Source: an uncultured Clostridia bacterium
Lineage (GTDB): Bacteria; Bacillota; Clostridia; Lachnospirales; Lachnospiraceae
Assembly (NCBI GenBank): GCA_947178015.1
Contig: CAMWWW010000154.1
Span: 1-6,023, forward strand
DNA length: 6,023 bases
Direction: 5' to 3'
Made by a program: the position numbers and the translations under genes. The notes below the pieces were generated by a model. That model did no database searches, was not told the origin of the DNA, and worked only from the letters and a program-made list of their open reading frames with translations. Positions 1 through 6,023 of this stretch are shown piece after piece (the stretch's first letter is position 1; each line of letters opens with the position of its first letter).

Positions 1-24
1 GACGGAGGAAATAGCTGCGCTGGC

Positions 25-55
25 TATGCGGACCTTTCTCGAAAATGATTATACA
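25..55 (+). repeat. Left copy of a ~31-bp inverted repeat
   Basis: The stretch beginning TATGCGGACCTTTCTCG matches the reverse complement of 5993-6023 at 29 of 31 positions. The differences are T/A at position 35 and A/G at position 53. The inner boundary lies near position 55, beyond which the copies no longer match. The outer boundary cannot be seen because the right copy is cut by the window edge, so the repeat may be longer. Both copies have the same orientation relative to the next inward-facing gene. Confidence 0.85.
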
Positions 56-187
56 GCCATCCATATCCGTTATTTGCGCCTTTTCGGGCAGAACAAATTT
101 CCGGCTAGAATTCCGCCATCTTTCTTTATTCGTTACAATGCAACGACGGATGTATCTTAAAAATAATATTGAAAAACCCGAAAAAGC

Positions 188-217
188 TTGTTTCAAATAA
201 GATATTTGCTGTATAAT
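188..217 (+). promoter_or_regulatory. Candidate promoter for the regulator operon
   Basis: A consensus -10 hexamer TATAAT lies at 212-217, with TTGTTT at 188-193 as a -35 and an 18-base spacer. Transcription would start near 224 and leave a 5' leader of roughly 180 bases before the regulator start codon. The -35 matches consensus at only three of six bases. A second candidate closer to the gene is TATAAT at 336-341 with TTTAAA at 312-317, but in such AT-rich DNA chance matches are common. Confidence 0.4.
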
Positions 218-223
218 AAACAT

Positions 224-402
224 GATATACCATCTTCTCTTTCATATAGGTTTTATTGGTCAATTCGTTATACAATAAAAGGAACCAATTATATATTTTA
301 TATTCAAATTCTTTAAAATATTATAAATTTCTGGCTATAATAATAACAATTATTCAAAAGACATATCATCGCAATACAATGATACAGAAAAGAGGTAACG
401 AT
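224..402 (+). other. AT-rich leader upstream of the response regulator
   Basis: This gene-free stretch is strongly AT-rich, especially 281-360. An in-frame TTG at 256 would extend the regulator by 49 residues, but those residues do not resemble a receiver domain and there is no ribosome binding site before that codon. It is therefore read as non-coding leader. It contains the octamer TATTCAAA twice, at 301-308 and 351-358, and a small dyad TATCAT (364-369) / ATGATA (379-384) just before the ribosome binding site. Neither is a known operator. I see no riboswitch or RNA gene. Confidence 0.5.
391..396 (+). promoter_or_regulatory. Ribosome binding site fixing the regulator start
   Basis: AGAGGT ends six bases before the ATG at 403. 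The receiver-domain signature MRILIAEDE begins exactly at that ATG. Together these place translation initiation at 403 rather than at the upstream in-frame TTG at 256. Confidence 0.8.
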
Positions 403-1077
403 ATGCGAATACTGATAGCGGAGGATGAACATGATTTAAACCGGTTGATTGTGCGCACCCTCGAAAAAGAAGGATATGGCGTGGACGCCTGCTTTGACGG
501 GGAAGAAGCCCTGTATTACCTTGAGCATACAGAATATGACGCGGCAATTCTTGATATTATGATGCCAAAAAAAGATGGTCTCACCGTTTTAAAAGCCCTA
601 AGACAAAAGCAATTCAGCCTTCCCGTAATTCTTCTAACCGCTCGTGATAGCATCGCTGACCGGGTGAATGGACTGGATTCTGGAGCAGATGATTATTTGG
701 TTAAGCCGTTCGATTTTGATGAGCTTTTAGCGAGAATTCGCTCCATAACCAGAAAAAACAGCCCTCACGCCTCCAGCGCCATAACCATCGGCGATCTCAC
801 TCTGGATAGTAAAAGTCATACAGCGCAGAGAGCTGGCAAGACCATCGATCTGTCCTCAAAGGAATATGCCATTTTAGAATATATGTGCATGAATCCCGGC
901 ATTGTTCTTTCTAGGGACAAAATTGCAGAACATATCTGGAGTTATGATTATACAGGCGGCTCCAATATTGTGGATGTCTATATCAGCTACCTCAGAAAAA
1001 AAATAGACAGTGGATATTCGAATAAGCTTCTGCACACCATATGGGGCTCCGGTTGGATGATAAAGGAGTCTACATGA
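403..1077 (+). CDS. OmpR/PhoB-family response regulator
   Basis: This 224-residue protein is a cytoplasmic DNA-binding transcription factor, activated by phosphotransfer from the kinase encoded directly downstream. The receiver domain covers about residues 1-115. It has the acidic pair E7/D8, phosphoacceptor D51 in LDIMMP, switch threonine T79, Y98 and the conserved lysine K101 in KPF. A winged-helix domain follows at about 127-222, with the family-typical SKEYAILEYM, VLSRDKIAEHIW and IVDVYISYLRKKID segments and the closing HTIWGSGWMI, which forms the wing. All receiver catalytic residues are present, so it should be phosphorylatable. The length is normal for the family. Its stop codon overlaps the kinase start in an ATGA junction, which implies translational coupling. 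Family and function class are secure; target genes are unknown, although autoregulation of its own operon is common in this family. Confidence 0.95.
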   Translation: MRILIAEDEHDLNRLIVRTLEKEGYGVDACFDGEEALYYLEHTEYDAAILDIMMPKKDGLTVLKALRQKQFSLPVILLTARDSIADRVNGLDSGADDYLVKPFDFDELLARIRSITRKNSPHASSAITIGDLTLDSKSHTAQRAGKTIDLSSKEYAILEYMCMNPGIVLSRDKIAEHIWSYDYTGGSNIVDVYISYLRKKIDSGYSNKLLHTIWGSGWMIKEST

Positions 1078-2423
1078 AGCGTCGACTCTCCCTTAAACTA
1101 AAGCTTACTTTATGGTTTACTTGCTTTATGCTTCTCACGGCTGCGGCATGTCTTGCCTTTATTCTTGCCGTAAGCGGCAAAATGGCAGAAAAGGAGGCTT
1201 TTCAGATTTTAAATCTCACCGTGCGTGCTAATTTAACAGAGCTTACCCTGCAAGATAAAAAGCTGGTCATCTCACAGGACTTTACCTTTTATGCAAATAA
1301 TGTGCATTTTTTAATCTACAACAAAGAACATTCCCTTCTCGCAGGACAAGTGCCTCCTTCCTTTCCAGTCGGCACAGATCTGGAAAATGGTATTAGTAAA
1401 TATATTTCTGGCAAAGATCAAGATTATTATATATTAGATTTTTTTGTTCCCTGCGGTTGGGAGGACGGACTTTGGCTGCGCGGCATATTGAAAAGCCCTG
1501 ACACCAATCAGACACTCGGAAACATTATCGCCATGTTTTTCCTCATACTGCCCTTTTTTATTTTATTTGTCGCCGCCGGCGGATACTTGATCACCAAAAG
1601 GGCATTAAAGCCCATTTCCTATCTTACAGAAGCAGCAGAAAGCATCGGTGAAGGGAAGGATCTGACACGCCGGATTGGACTGCCTCAGGGACATGACGAA
1701 GTCAGCCGGCTTGCCTATGCTTTTGATCATATGTTTGGGCGGCTTGAACAATCCTTTGAGGCTGAAAAGCAGTTCACCTCCGACGCTTCCCATGAGTTGA
1801 GAACGCCCACAGCCGTTATTCTCGCTCAATGTAACTACGCTGCAAAGCACGCTGACACTCTCTCCGAATACCGCGAGGCAATCGAGGTAATTGAACGACA
1901 GGCACAGAAAATGTCTCTGCTTATCGAACGGCTGCTGGATATCACGCGGTTGGAGCTCGGCACACAAACCATGCATATAGAGACCGTCAACCTCAGTGAA
2001 ATGTGCAGTATCCTCTGCGAAGAACAAAAAAACAATTTAGGCGGCATTACCCTTGACTCACAAATAGAAGAATCCATCTATATTCAAGCCGATCCCTTTC
2101 TCCTCTCCAGAGTGATCCTTAATCTTCTGGACAATGCGCGAAAATATGGAAAAGAACATATTTTTCTGCGCCTCTACACCTCTAGCTCCACAGCTATACT
2201 AGAAATAGAGGACGATGGGATCGGCATTGCAAAAGAACAGCTAGACAAAATCTGGCAGCGCTTTTATCAAGTCAGCACTTCCAGAGAGGCCGGCTCAGGA
2301 CTGGGATTAGGGTTGTCTATGGTACGACAGATTATACTGCTCCATGGCGGAACCATCGCCGTACAGAGCGTCCCTGCCCATGGAAGCTGTTTTACTGTAT
2401 CACTTCCGGCCACATTATCATAA
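1074..2423 (+). CDS. Membrane sensor histidine kinase
   Basis: This 449-residue HisKA/HATPase_c kinase is the cognate partner of the preceding regulator. A first membrane helix lies at about residues 11-33. An extracytoplasmic sensing region of roughly 114 residues (34-147) follows, then a second helix at about 149-173 and a HAMP linker to about 230. The H-box SHELRTP carries phosphoacceptor H240. The ATPase domain has the N-box NLLDNARKYG (N350, N354), the G1 motif EDDGIGI (D380-G384), the F-box WQRFY near 394-398 and the G2 glycines GSGLGLGLS (407-415), so it looks fully active. The start at 1074 is chosen for AAAGGAG at 1062-1068, five bases upstream; an in-frame ATG at 1041 would lie inside the regulator gene. 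The sensing region has no domain I can name, so the signal is unknown. The DASHELRTP...VILAQC stretch is typical of Firmicute kinases found beside PepSY genes. Confidence 0.95.
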   Translation: MKRRLSLKLKLTLWFTCFMLLTAAACLAFILAVSGKMAEKEAFQILNLTVRANLTELTLQDKKLVISQDFTFYANNVHFLIYNKEHSLLAGQVPPSFPVGTDLENGISKYISGKDQDYYILDFFVPCGWEDGLWLRGILKSPDTNQTLGNIIAMFFLILPFFILFVAAGGYLITKRALKPISYLTEAAESIGEGKDLTRRIGLPQGHDEVSRLAYAFDHMFGRLEQSFEAEKQFTSDASHELRTPTAVILAQCNYAAKHADTLSEYREAIEVIERQAQKMSLLIERLLDITRLELGTQTMHIETVNLSEMCSILCEEQKNNLGGITLDSQIEESIYIQADPFLLSRVILNLLDNARKYGKEHIFLRLYTSSSTAILEIEDDGIGIAKEQLDKIWQRFYQVSTSREAGSGLGLGLSMVRQIILLHGGTIAVQSVPAHGSCFTVSLPATLS

Positions 2424-2459
2424 CTTAAAAACAATATCATGCACTTAATTTATTTTTCT

Positions 2460-2467
2460 AAGGAGGT
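2460..2467 (+). promoter_or_regulatory. Strong ribosome binding site fixing the PepSY gene start
   Basis: AAGGAGGT is a near-perfect Shine-Dalgarno sequence lying 10 bases before the ATG at 2478. It rules out the in-frame ATG at 2439, which has no such site and would put this sequence inside the coding region. The later start also yields a clean lipoprotein signal peptide. The strength of the site suggests higher translation of the lipoprotein than of the kinase before it. Confidence 0.8.
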
Positions 2468-2477
2468 AAATTATACT

Positions 2478-3506
2478 ATGTACCACCATATAACAAAAGG
2501 TCTTTTTCTCATTATTTTTTCTGCAATAGCCGCCCTCTCTCTGAGTTCCTGCGGACGCAAACCTGCCAACTCCGCTGCTGATTATATTGGCATTGACGCT
2601 GCTAAAAGTGCCGCACTAAAAGCCGCCGACATCTCCTCCGGCGAAGTTATATTTTCCTCAGCCGGACTGGACAGCCGAAATGGAACCTTTTTCTATCAGG
2701 TGGTCTTTACAGAAAATGGTGTGGAACATAAATACGATATTGATGCCCTGACTGGCGTTGTTATCGCGGAAAGTCATGCTCCGCGAACAGATTACACCCC
2801 AGCGGACAGCAACCTTGTCCAAAATGAAACCTCCACAGAAACAGCTTCCACTGCTGCTCTGCCAGAAGAAACCACAAACTCAGAAAACATTTTGGAATCC
2901 CAGACACCCGCACAGACAACACCAACCACCGAATCTTTGCCGCAAACTACGAAACCGTCCCAAACCAACACAACCCAAACCCCAGAAACACCTCAAAGTA
3001 CCGCATCAGCGCCATCTAAGGAACCACCTGCAACCACACAAAACACGCCTCAACAAATAGATGAAAATACTGCTCTGTCCATCGCTCTCACGCACGCTGG
3101 TATCGCAGAACAAAACATTGCCGTCAGCAAGGTGAAGTCCGACATAGAAGACGGCAGAAGCATTTTTGAAGTAGAATTTGTCACTCTTGATGGCGTTGAA
3201 TATGATTATGAGATAAGCAAAGCAGACGGCACCATAATAAGCTTTGACTATGACGCCGAAGAATTACTTCCCCCGATCGGATCGGTAGGAGCAGGCACTG
3301 GAATTATCACCGAGACGCAGGCAAAACAGACCGTCATTGACCGTGTTCCCGGAGCAACAGAAGAAATAATCAAAATAAAACTTGATGAAGACGACGGACG
3401 CTTAGAATATGAAGGTTCCCTTTTCTATGACACCATGAAATATGAATTTAAAATCGACGCATACAGCGGCACCGTAATAGAATGGGAGGCAAAACTTATT
3501 CATTAA
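2478..3506 (+). CDS. Lipoprotein with three PepSY-like domains
   Basis: This 342-residue secreted lipoprotein has a signal peptide (residues 1-24) ending in the lipobox L22-S23-S24-C25; C25 would be lipidated and anchor it to the outer face of the membrane. PepSY-like unit 1 spans about 36-101. A spacer at 107-192 has no aromatic residue and is rich in Thr (23), Pro (12) and Gln (9). PepSY-like units 2 and 3 lie at about 194-260 and 277-342. Each unit shows a helix with spaced alanines followed by strands ending in a [FY]-x-[IV]-(D/S)-A-x-(S/T/D)-G-T/V-[IV]-I pattern, for example YDIDALTGVVI and FKIDAYSGTVI. PepSY domains are extracellular modules of poorly known role, proposed to inhibit proteases or bind ligands. 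The gene follows the kinase by 54 bases with no clear promoter or terminator between, so it is probably co-transcribed and may act as accessory sensor or regulated output. The domain call is from pattern recognition only. Confidence 0.85.
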   Translation: MYHHITKGLFLIIFSAIAALSLSSCGRKPANSAADYIGIDAAKSAALKAADISSGEVIFSSAGLDSRNGTFFYQVVFTENGVEHKYDIDALTGVVIAESHAPRTDYTPADSNLVQNETSTETASTAALPEETTNSENILESQTPAQTTPTTESLPQTTKPSQTNTTQTPETPQSTASAPSKEPPATTQNTPQQIDENTALSIALTHAGIAEQNIAVSKVKSDIEDGRSIFEVEFVTLDGVEYDYEISKADGTIISFDYDAEELLPPIGSVGAGTGIITETQAKQTVIDRVPGATEEIIKIKLDEDDGRLEYEGSLFYDTMKYEFKIDAYSGTVIEWEAKLIH

Positions 3507-3534
3507 TATACGATCCGATATAGATAGAATTATT

Positions 3535-3569
3535 TTTGAGGAAGGTTCGCGCAGAGAACCTTCCTCAAA
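3535..3569. terminator. 14-bp perfect stem-loop between convergent genes
   Basis: The arms TTTGAGGAAGGTTC (3535-3548) and GAACCTTCCTCAAA (3556-3569) pair perfectly around a 7-base loop, GCGCAGA. Its place between two convergent stop codons suggests it ends or protects transcripts from both sides. However, neither strand has a T-run after the stem: the Ts lie on the 5' side and the As on the 3' side of each strand. It is therefore not a textbook intrinsic terminator. It could be a transcript-stabilising hairpin or a dispersed palindrome. Confidence 0.5.
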
Positions 3570-3572
3570 TGA

Positions 3573-3590
3573 TCCCCAAAAAGTTGGGGA
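3573..3590. terminator. Second small stem-loop in the convergent intergenic region
   Basis: TCCCCAA (3573-3579) and TTGGGGA (3584-3590) form a 7-bp GC-rich stem with a 4-base loop, AAAG, three bases after the larger hairpin. No T-run follows on either strand. It may act with the larger hairpin to stop or stabilise transcripts of glgP and the lipoprotein gene. Confidence 0.35.
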
Positions 3591-3637
3591 ATTCAGATAA
3601 ATTGATATATCGTTCTTGTCCTAATTTAGTATGCCAT

Positions 3638-5905
3638 TTACAGCTTCCAAATATCTTTATTATATTCCTGTATCGTCCTATCCGATGAAAAATAACCTGC
3701 TTTTGCTATATTAGTCAGCATCTTCTTTTTCCATGCCCTTCTGTCCTCGTATGCGGCGAAAGCTTGATCTTTCACTTTAATATAGTCCTCCAAATCCAGC
3801 AACGTCATAAACCAATCTTTTTTTAACAGCTCCTTATACAATCGTTCCAGATTCTTCTTATGTCCAACAGCCATCACTTCTTTGCTTATAATAAAATCAA
3901 CTGCCTCCTGAATCACCGGACTGTCCTTATAGTATTTCTCCGACACATAATCCGCCTTTTTATAATGGTTCATCACGCACTCTGCATCCTTGCCAAATGT
4001 ATAGATATTCTCTTTGCCGACCAGCTCATGAATTTCCACATTTGCACCGTCCATCGTTCCAAGTGTCACCGCACCATTTAACATAAATTTCATATTTCCT
4101 GTACCAGATGCTTCTTTCGAGGCAAGTGAGATCTGTTCTGATATATCACATGCTGGTATCAGCTTCTCCGCATAGGTGACATTGTAATTTTCTACCATAA
4201 TCAGCTTCATATATGGCTTGACGCGCTCATCCTTATTTATCAGCTCCTGAAGCACCAGCAGAAGATGAATAATATCCTGCGCGATTACATAAGCGGGCGC
4301 AGCCTTCGCGCCAAATAGAAATACAAGCGGTCTTTCTGGCTTCTTTCCTGCCCGAATTTCCAGATATTTATGAATAATATAGAGCGCGTTCATCTGCTGG
4401 CGCTTATATTCATGCAGCCTTTTAATCTGGATGTCAAAGATTGCCTCTGGATTTAGCTCCACACCTTCCTTCTCCTTGATATAGGCGGCAAGCTCTTGTT
4501 TTTTCTGCTGCTTAATAGCTCCGATTGTATCCAAAACGTTATCATCCTCTGCATACGCAAGAAGCTTTTCTAACTCCGCTGCATCTTTCTTAAATCCATC
4601 GCCAATCAGGCTGCTGATATAAGCGGCAAGCTCTCGGTTACAGGATAATAGCCATCTTCGAAATGTAATGCCGTTTGTCTTATTATTAAATTTCTCAGGA
4701 TAGATCTGATAGAATTCCTTTAGCTCCGTGTGCTTTAAAATTTCTGTATGAATCGCCGCGACACCATTGACAGAAAAACCATAATGAATATCAATATTCG
4801 CCATATGCACACGTTTTTCCTTATCAATTATCTGCACCTTTTCTTCTTTATGTTGGTTTCTAACCCTGCGATCCAGCTCCTTTATCACGGGTATAAGCTG
4901 TGGTACCACCTGCTCTAAATATTCCAACGGCCATTTTTCCAACGCCTCCGCCAATATGGTATGATTGGTATAAGCACAGGTTTTCTCCACCACTGCCACC
5001 GCCTCGTCCATAGAAAAACCTTCCTGTGTGGTCAAGATGCGGATCAACTCTGGAATCACCATAGTAGGGTGCGTATCATTGATCTGAATCACCGCATGTT
5101 CATTTAATTTATGCAGATCATATCCTTTTTCCTTTATCTCTTTAAGTATAAGCTGTGCGCCGCTGCTGACCATAAAGTATTGTTGATAGATGCGGAGGAG
5201 ATTTCCAGCTTTATCGGAATCGTCAGGATATAAAAATAAAGTAAGGTTCTTTTCCACCGCTTCCTTATCAAATGAGATGCCCTCTGTCACCAGCGACTCA
5301 TCCACGGTCTCAATATCAAATAAATGAAGTTTATTTTTACCATTTTCATAACCTGCCACATCGATGTCGTACAGACAGGATGTAACCTTCTTATCCCCAA
5401 AATACACGGGAAAAGTCAATCCTGTCTTATTCAACCACGAATGTTCTTCCATCCATTTATCCTTTTCAGCGTATTGAAGCTTATCCTGAAAACTTTGACG
5501 AAACAGCCCAAAGTGATAATTCAAGCCAATTCCATCTCCCGGAAGTCCAAGACTTGCTATGGAGTCCAAAAAACACGCTGCTAGTCTGCCAAGCCCGCCG
5601 TTTCCTAAAGATGGCTCCGGCTCTTGCTCCTCGATAGCAGAAAGATCTTTTCCATGCTCCTTCAGCTCCTCATAAAGCTCCTCGTAAATTCCAAGATTTA
5701 TTAAATTGTTGCTTAACAGCTTCCCTATTAAAAATTCCGCCGAAATATAATAAACTTTTTTCTTTCCCTCTATCCGCGGTTTCTTCTCAAGCAGCGCTTT
5801 TGTCATCAAAAGAAGGCTGTTATACAATTCTTTGTCACTTGCAGCAGAAATTTCCTTCCCATATTGCTCCTTCACGGTCTCTCTCAGATATTCCTTTACA
5901 TTCAT
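3638..5905 (-). CDS. glgP: Glycogen/starch (alpha-glucan) phosphorylase
   Basis: This cytoplasmic, PLP-dependent GT35-family enzyme cleaves alpha-1,4-linked glucose from glycogen or maltodextrin with phosphate, giving glucose-1-phosphate. The 755-residue protein is complete. It has VYYISAEFLIGKLLSNNL (51-68), the glycine-rich GNGGLGRLAACFLDS (101-115), INDTHPTMVIPELIRIL (275-291), TNHTILAEALEKWP (313-326), NKTNGITFRRWL (408-419), FDIQIKRLHEYKRQ (490-503) and the PLP-lysine motif EASGTGNMKFMLNG (598-611) with K606. It is shorter than the roughly 800-840 residues of E. coli and animal enzymes and has only a short N-terminus before the core, so it lacks the phosphorylation tail of the muscle enzyme. 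Short forms like this occur in clostridia. The ATG at 5905-5903 is preceded by AGGAAGG (5920-5914). It is monocistronic within the window; no other glycogen gene is visible. Glycogen versus maltodextrin preference cannot be decided from sequence alone. Confidence 0.97.
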   Translation of the reverse strand: MNVKEYLRETVKEQYGKEISAASDKELYNSLLLMTKALLEKKPRIEGKKKVYYISAEFLIGKLLSNNLINLGIYEELYEELKEHGKDLSAIEEQEPEPSLGNGGLGRLAACFLDSIASLGLPGDGIGLNYHFGLFRQSFQDKLQYAEKDKWMEEHSWLNKTGLTFPVYFGDKKVTSCLYDIDVAGYENGKNKLHLFDIETVDESLVTEGISFDKEAVEKNLTLFLYPDDSDKAGNLLRIYQQYFMVSSGAQLILKEIKEKGYDLHKLNEHAVIQINDTHPTMVIPELIRILTTQEGFSMDEAVAVVEKTCAYTNHTILAEALEKWPLEYLEQVVPQLIPVIKELDRRVRNQHKEEKVQIIDKEKRVHMANIDIHYGFSVNGVAAIHTEILKHTELKEFYQIYPEKFNNKTNGITFRRWLLSCNRELAAYISSLIGDGFKKDAAELEKLLAYAEDDNVLDTIGAIKQQKKQELAAYIKEKEGVELNPEAIFDIQIKRLHEYKRQQMNALYIIHKYLEIRAGKKPERPLVFLFGAKAAPAYVIAQDIIHLLLVLQELINKDERVKPYMKLIMVENYNVTYAEKLIPACDISEQISLASKEASGTGNMKFMLNGAVTLGTMDGANVEIHELVGKENIYTFGKDAECVMNHYKKADYVSEKYYKDSPVIQEAVDFIISKEVMAVGHKKNLERLYKELLKKDWFMTLLDLEDYIKVKDQAFAAYEDRRAWKKKMLTNIAKAGYFSSDRTIQEYNKDIWKL

Positions 5906-5913
5906 ATTGCTGT

Positions 5914-5920
5914 CCTTCCT
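5914..5920 (-). promoter_or_regulatory. glgP ribosome binding site
   Basis: Read on the minus strand, AGGAAGG lies eight bases before the glgP ATG. This supports the start at 5905 and the short N-terminus of the enzyme. Confidence 0.75.
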
Positions 5921-5960
5921 TTCTGCACTCTCTTTTCTAATGCATCATTCTTTCCTGTTC

Positions 5961-5997
5961 ACAAAAATGTATAAGTTTTTGTAAGAGTTATTTGCAT
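5961..5997 (-). promoter_or_regulatory. Candidate glgP promoter with overlapping dyad
   Basis: On the minus strand a -10-like TATACA (5973-5968) lies about 62 bases before the start codon. ATGCAA (5997-5992) is a weak -35 at 18-base spacing. The -10 sits in the centre of a perfect dyad, ACAAAAA (5961-5967) / TTTTTGT (5976-5982), with an 8-base middle, a layout that suits a repressor operator. I see no catabolite-repression (cre) site in the 118 bases before the gene. Confidence 0.35.
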
Positions 5998-6023
5998 AAT
6001 CATTTTCGAGAATGGTCCGCATA
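5993..6023 (-). repeat. Right copy of a ~31-bp inverted repeat, cut by the window edge
   Basis: This is the inverted partner of 25-55, matching 29 of 31 positions. It contains the imperfect dyad CATTTTCGAGAATG (6001-6014) centred on TCGA, pairing at 12 of 14 positions; the left copy has a less symmetric version. The repeat begins about 87 bases upstream of glgP and overlaps its weak -35 candidate. It probably continues beyond the window. In the plus direction it can be read as CIIIFENGPH, but a stop codon a few codons upstream and the lack of a start argue against a gene beginning here. Confidence 0.85.

Larger units (their letters stand above)
1..223 (-). other. Uncertain open frame running off the left edge
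   Basis: On the minus strand an ATG at 223-221 opens a frame with no stop down to the window edge, 74 codons, beginning MFIIQQISYLKQ and reaching CIIIFEKGPHSQ and SYFLR near the edge. The same codon register is also open on the plus strand from 2 to the TAA at 158-160 (52 codons, reading TEEIAALAMRTFLENDY at its start), so at most one of the two is real. I recognise no domain, membrane segment or signal in either. The minus-strand ATG has only a weak purine stretch upstream as a ribosome binding site. The minus frame is slightly favoured, because the two differences between the repeat copies at 25-55 and 5993-6023 both fall at third codon positions in it. It may equally be non-coding repeat DNA. 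Confidence 0.2.

Noticed and set aside
256..402. 49-residue N-terminal extension of the response regulator from a TTG start
   Set aside because: No ribosome binding site precedes the TTG, the translated AT-rich stretch is not receiver-like, and AGAGGT with ATG at 403 precisely fits the receiver start.
1605..2077. Minus-strand open frames of 140 and 80 codons inside the kinase gene
   Set aside because: They are antisense to the conserved H-box and dimerisation region and show no domain of their own.
2758..3060. 100-codon plus-strand frame inside the lipoprotein gene
   Set aside because: It is an out-of-frame reading of the repetitive Thr/Pro/Gln codons; the composition (Pro, Gln, Lys, His, Arg rich) reflects the codon shift, and the main frame has signal peptide and domains.
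3860..4081. Plus-strand frame opposite glgP (and a similar one at 5324-5584)
   Set aside because: Both are antisense to conserved phosphorylase sequence and their translations look random.
5945..6022. 25-codon minus-strand frame starting at an ATG in the right repeat (MRTILENDYANN...)
   Set aside because: It shares only its first residues with the corresponding plus-strand frame at the left edge, has no visible ribosome binding site, and runs through the likely glgP promoter.
5906..6023. Catabolite-repression (cre) site upstream of glgP
   Set aside because: TGCAAATAACTCTTACA superficially looks symmetric, but it lacks the central CG and the 14-base spacing of a cre site.
1..6023. CRISPR array, tRNA, rRNA, transposase or defence system
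   Set aside because: No regularly spaced repeats, cloverleaf, rRNA-like sequence, recombinase motif or defence-type domain was seen on either strand.

Overview
The window fits a chromosomal segment of a low-to-moderate GC Firmicute, most likely a clostridial gut anaerobe of the Lachnospiraceae type. The evidence is strong AGGAGG-like ribosome binding sites, AT-rich intergenic DNA, a response regulator / histidine kinase / PepSY lipoprotein gene set common in that group, and a short (755-residue) bacterial glycogen phosphorylase. This taxonomic guess comes from family style, not from a database match.

Layout. Positions 1-402 hold no confident gene. The first ~220 bases have open frames on both strands and one copy of a ~31-bp repeat. 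The rest is an AT-rich leader with candidate promoters. Three plus-strand genes follow: an OmpR/PhoB-family response regulator (403-1077), a membrane sensor histidine kinase (1074-2423, overlapping the regulator by four bases) and a lipoprotein with three PepSY-like domains and a long Thr/Pro/Gln-rich spacer (2478-3506). A convergent intergenic region (3507-3637) carries a 14-bp perfect stem-loop and a smaller second stem-loop. On the minus strand lies a complete glgP (5905-3638) with its ribosome binding site and a dyad-containing upstream region. At the right edge is a second copy of the 31-bp repeat, inverted relative to the first.

How the parts work together. The first three genes look like one transcription unit for a signalling system: the kinase senses something at the outer face of the membrane, the regulator controls transcription, and the PepSY lipoprotein is a surface-anchored partner or target. 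The stimulus cannot be read from the sequence. The glycogen phosphorylase releases glucose-1-phosphate from stored alpha-glucan. It is transcribed toward the signalling operon and has no evident functional link to it.

The items most worth a second look are the inverted repeat pair bracketing the whole segment, the RR-HK-triple-PepSY unit, and the strong hairpin between the convergent genes, whose flanking T and A runs have the wrong polarity for an intrinsic terminator.
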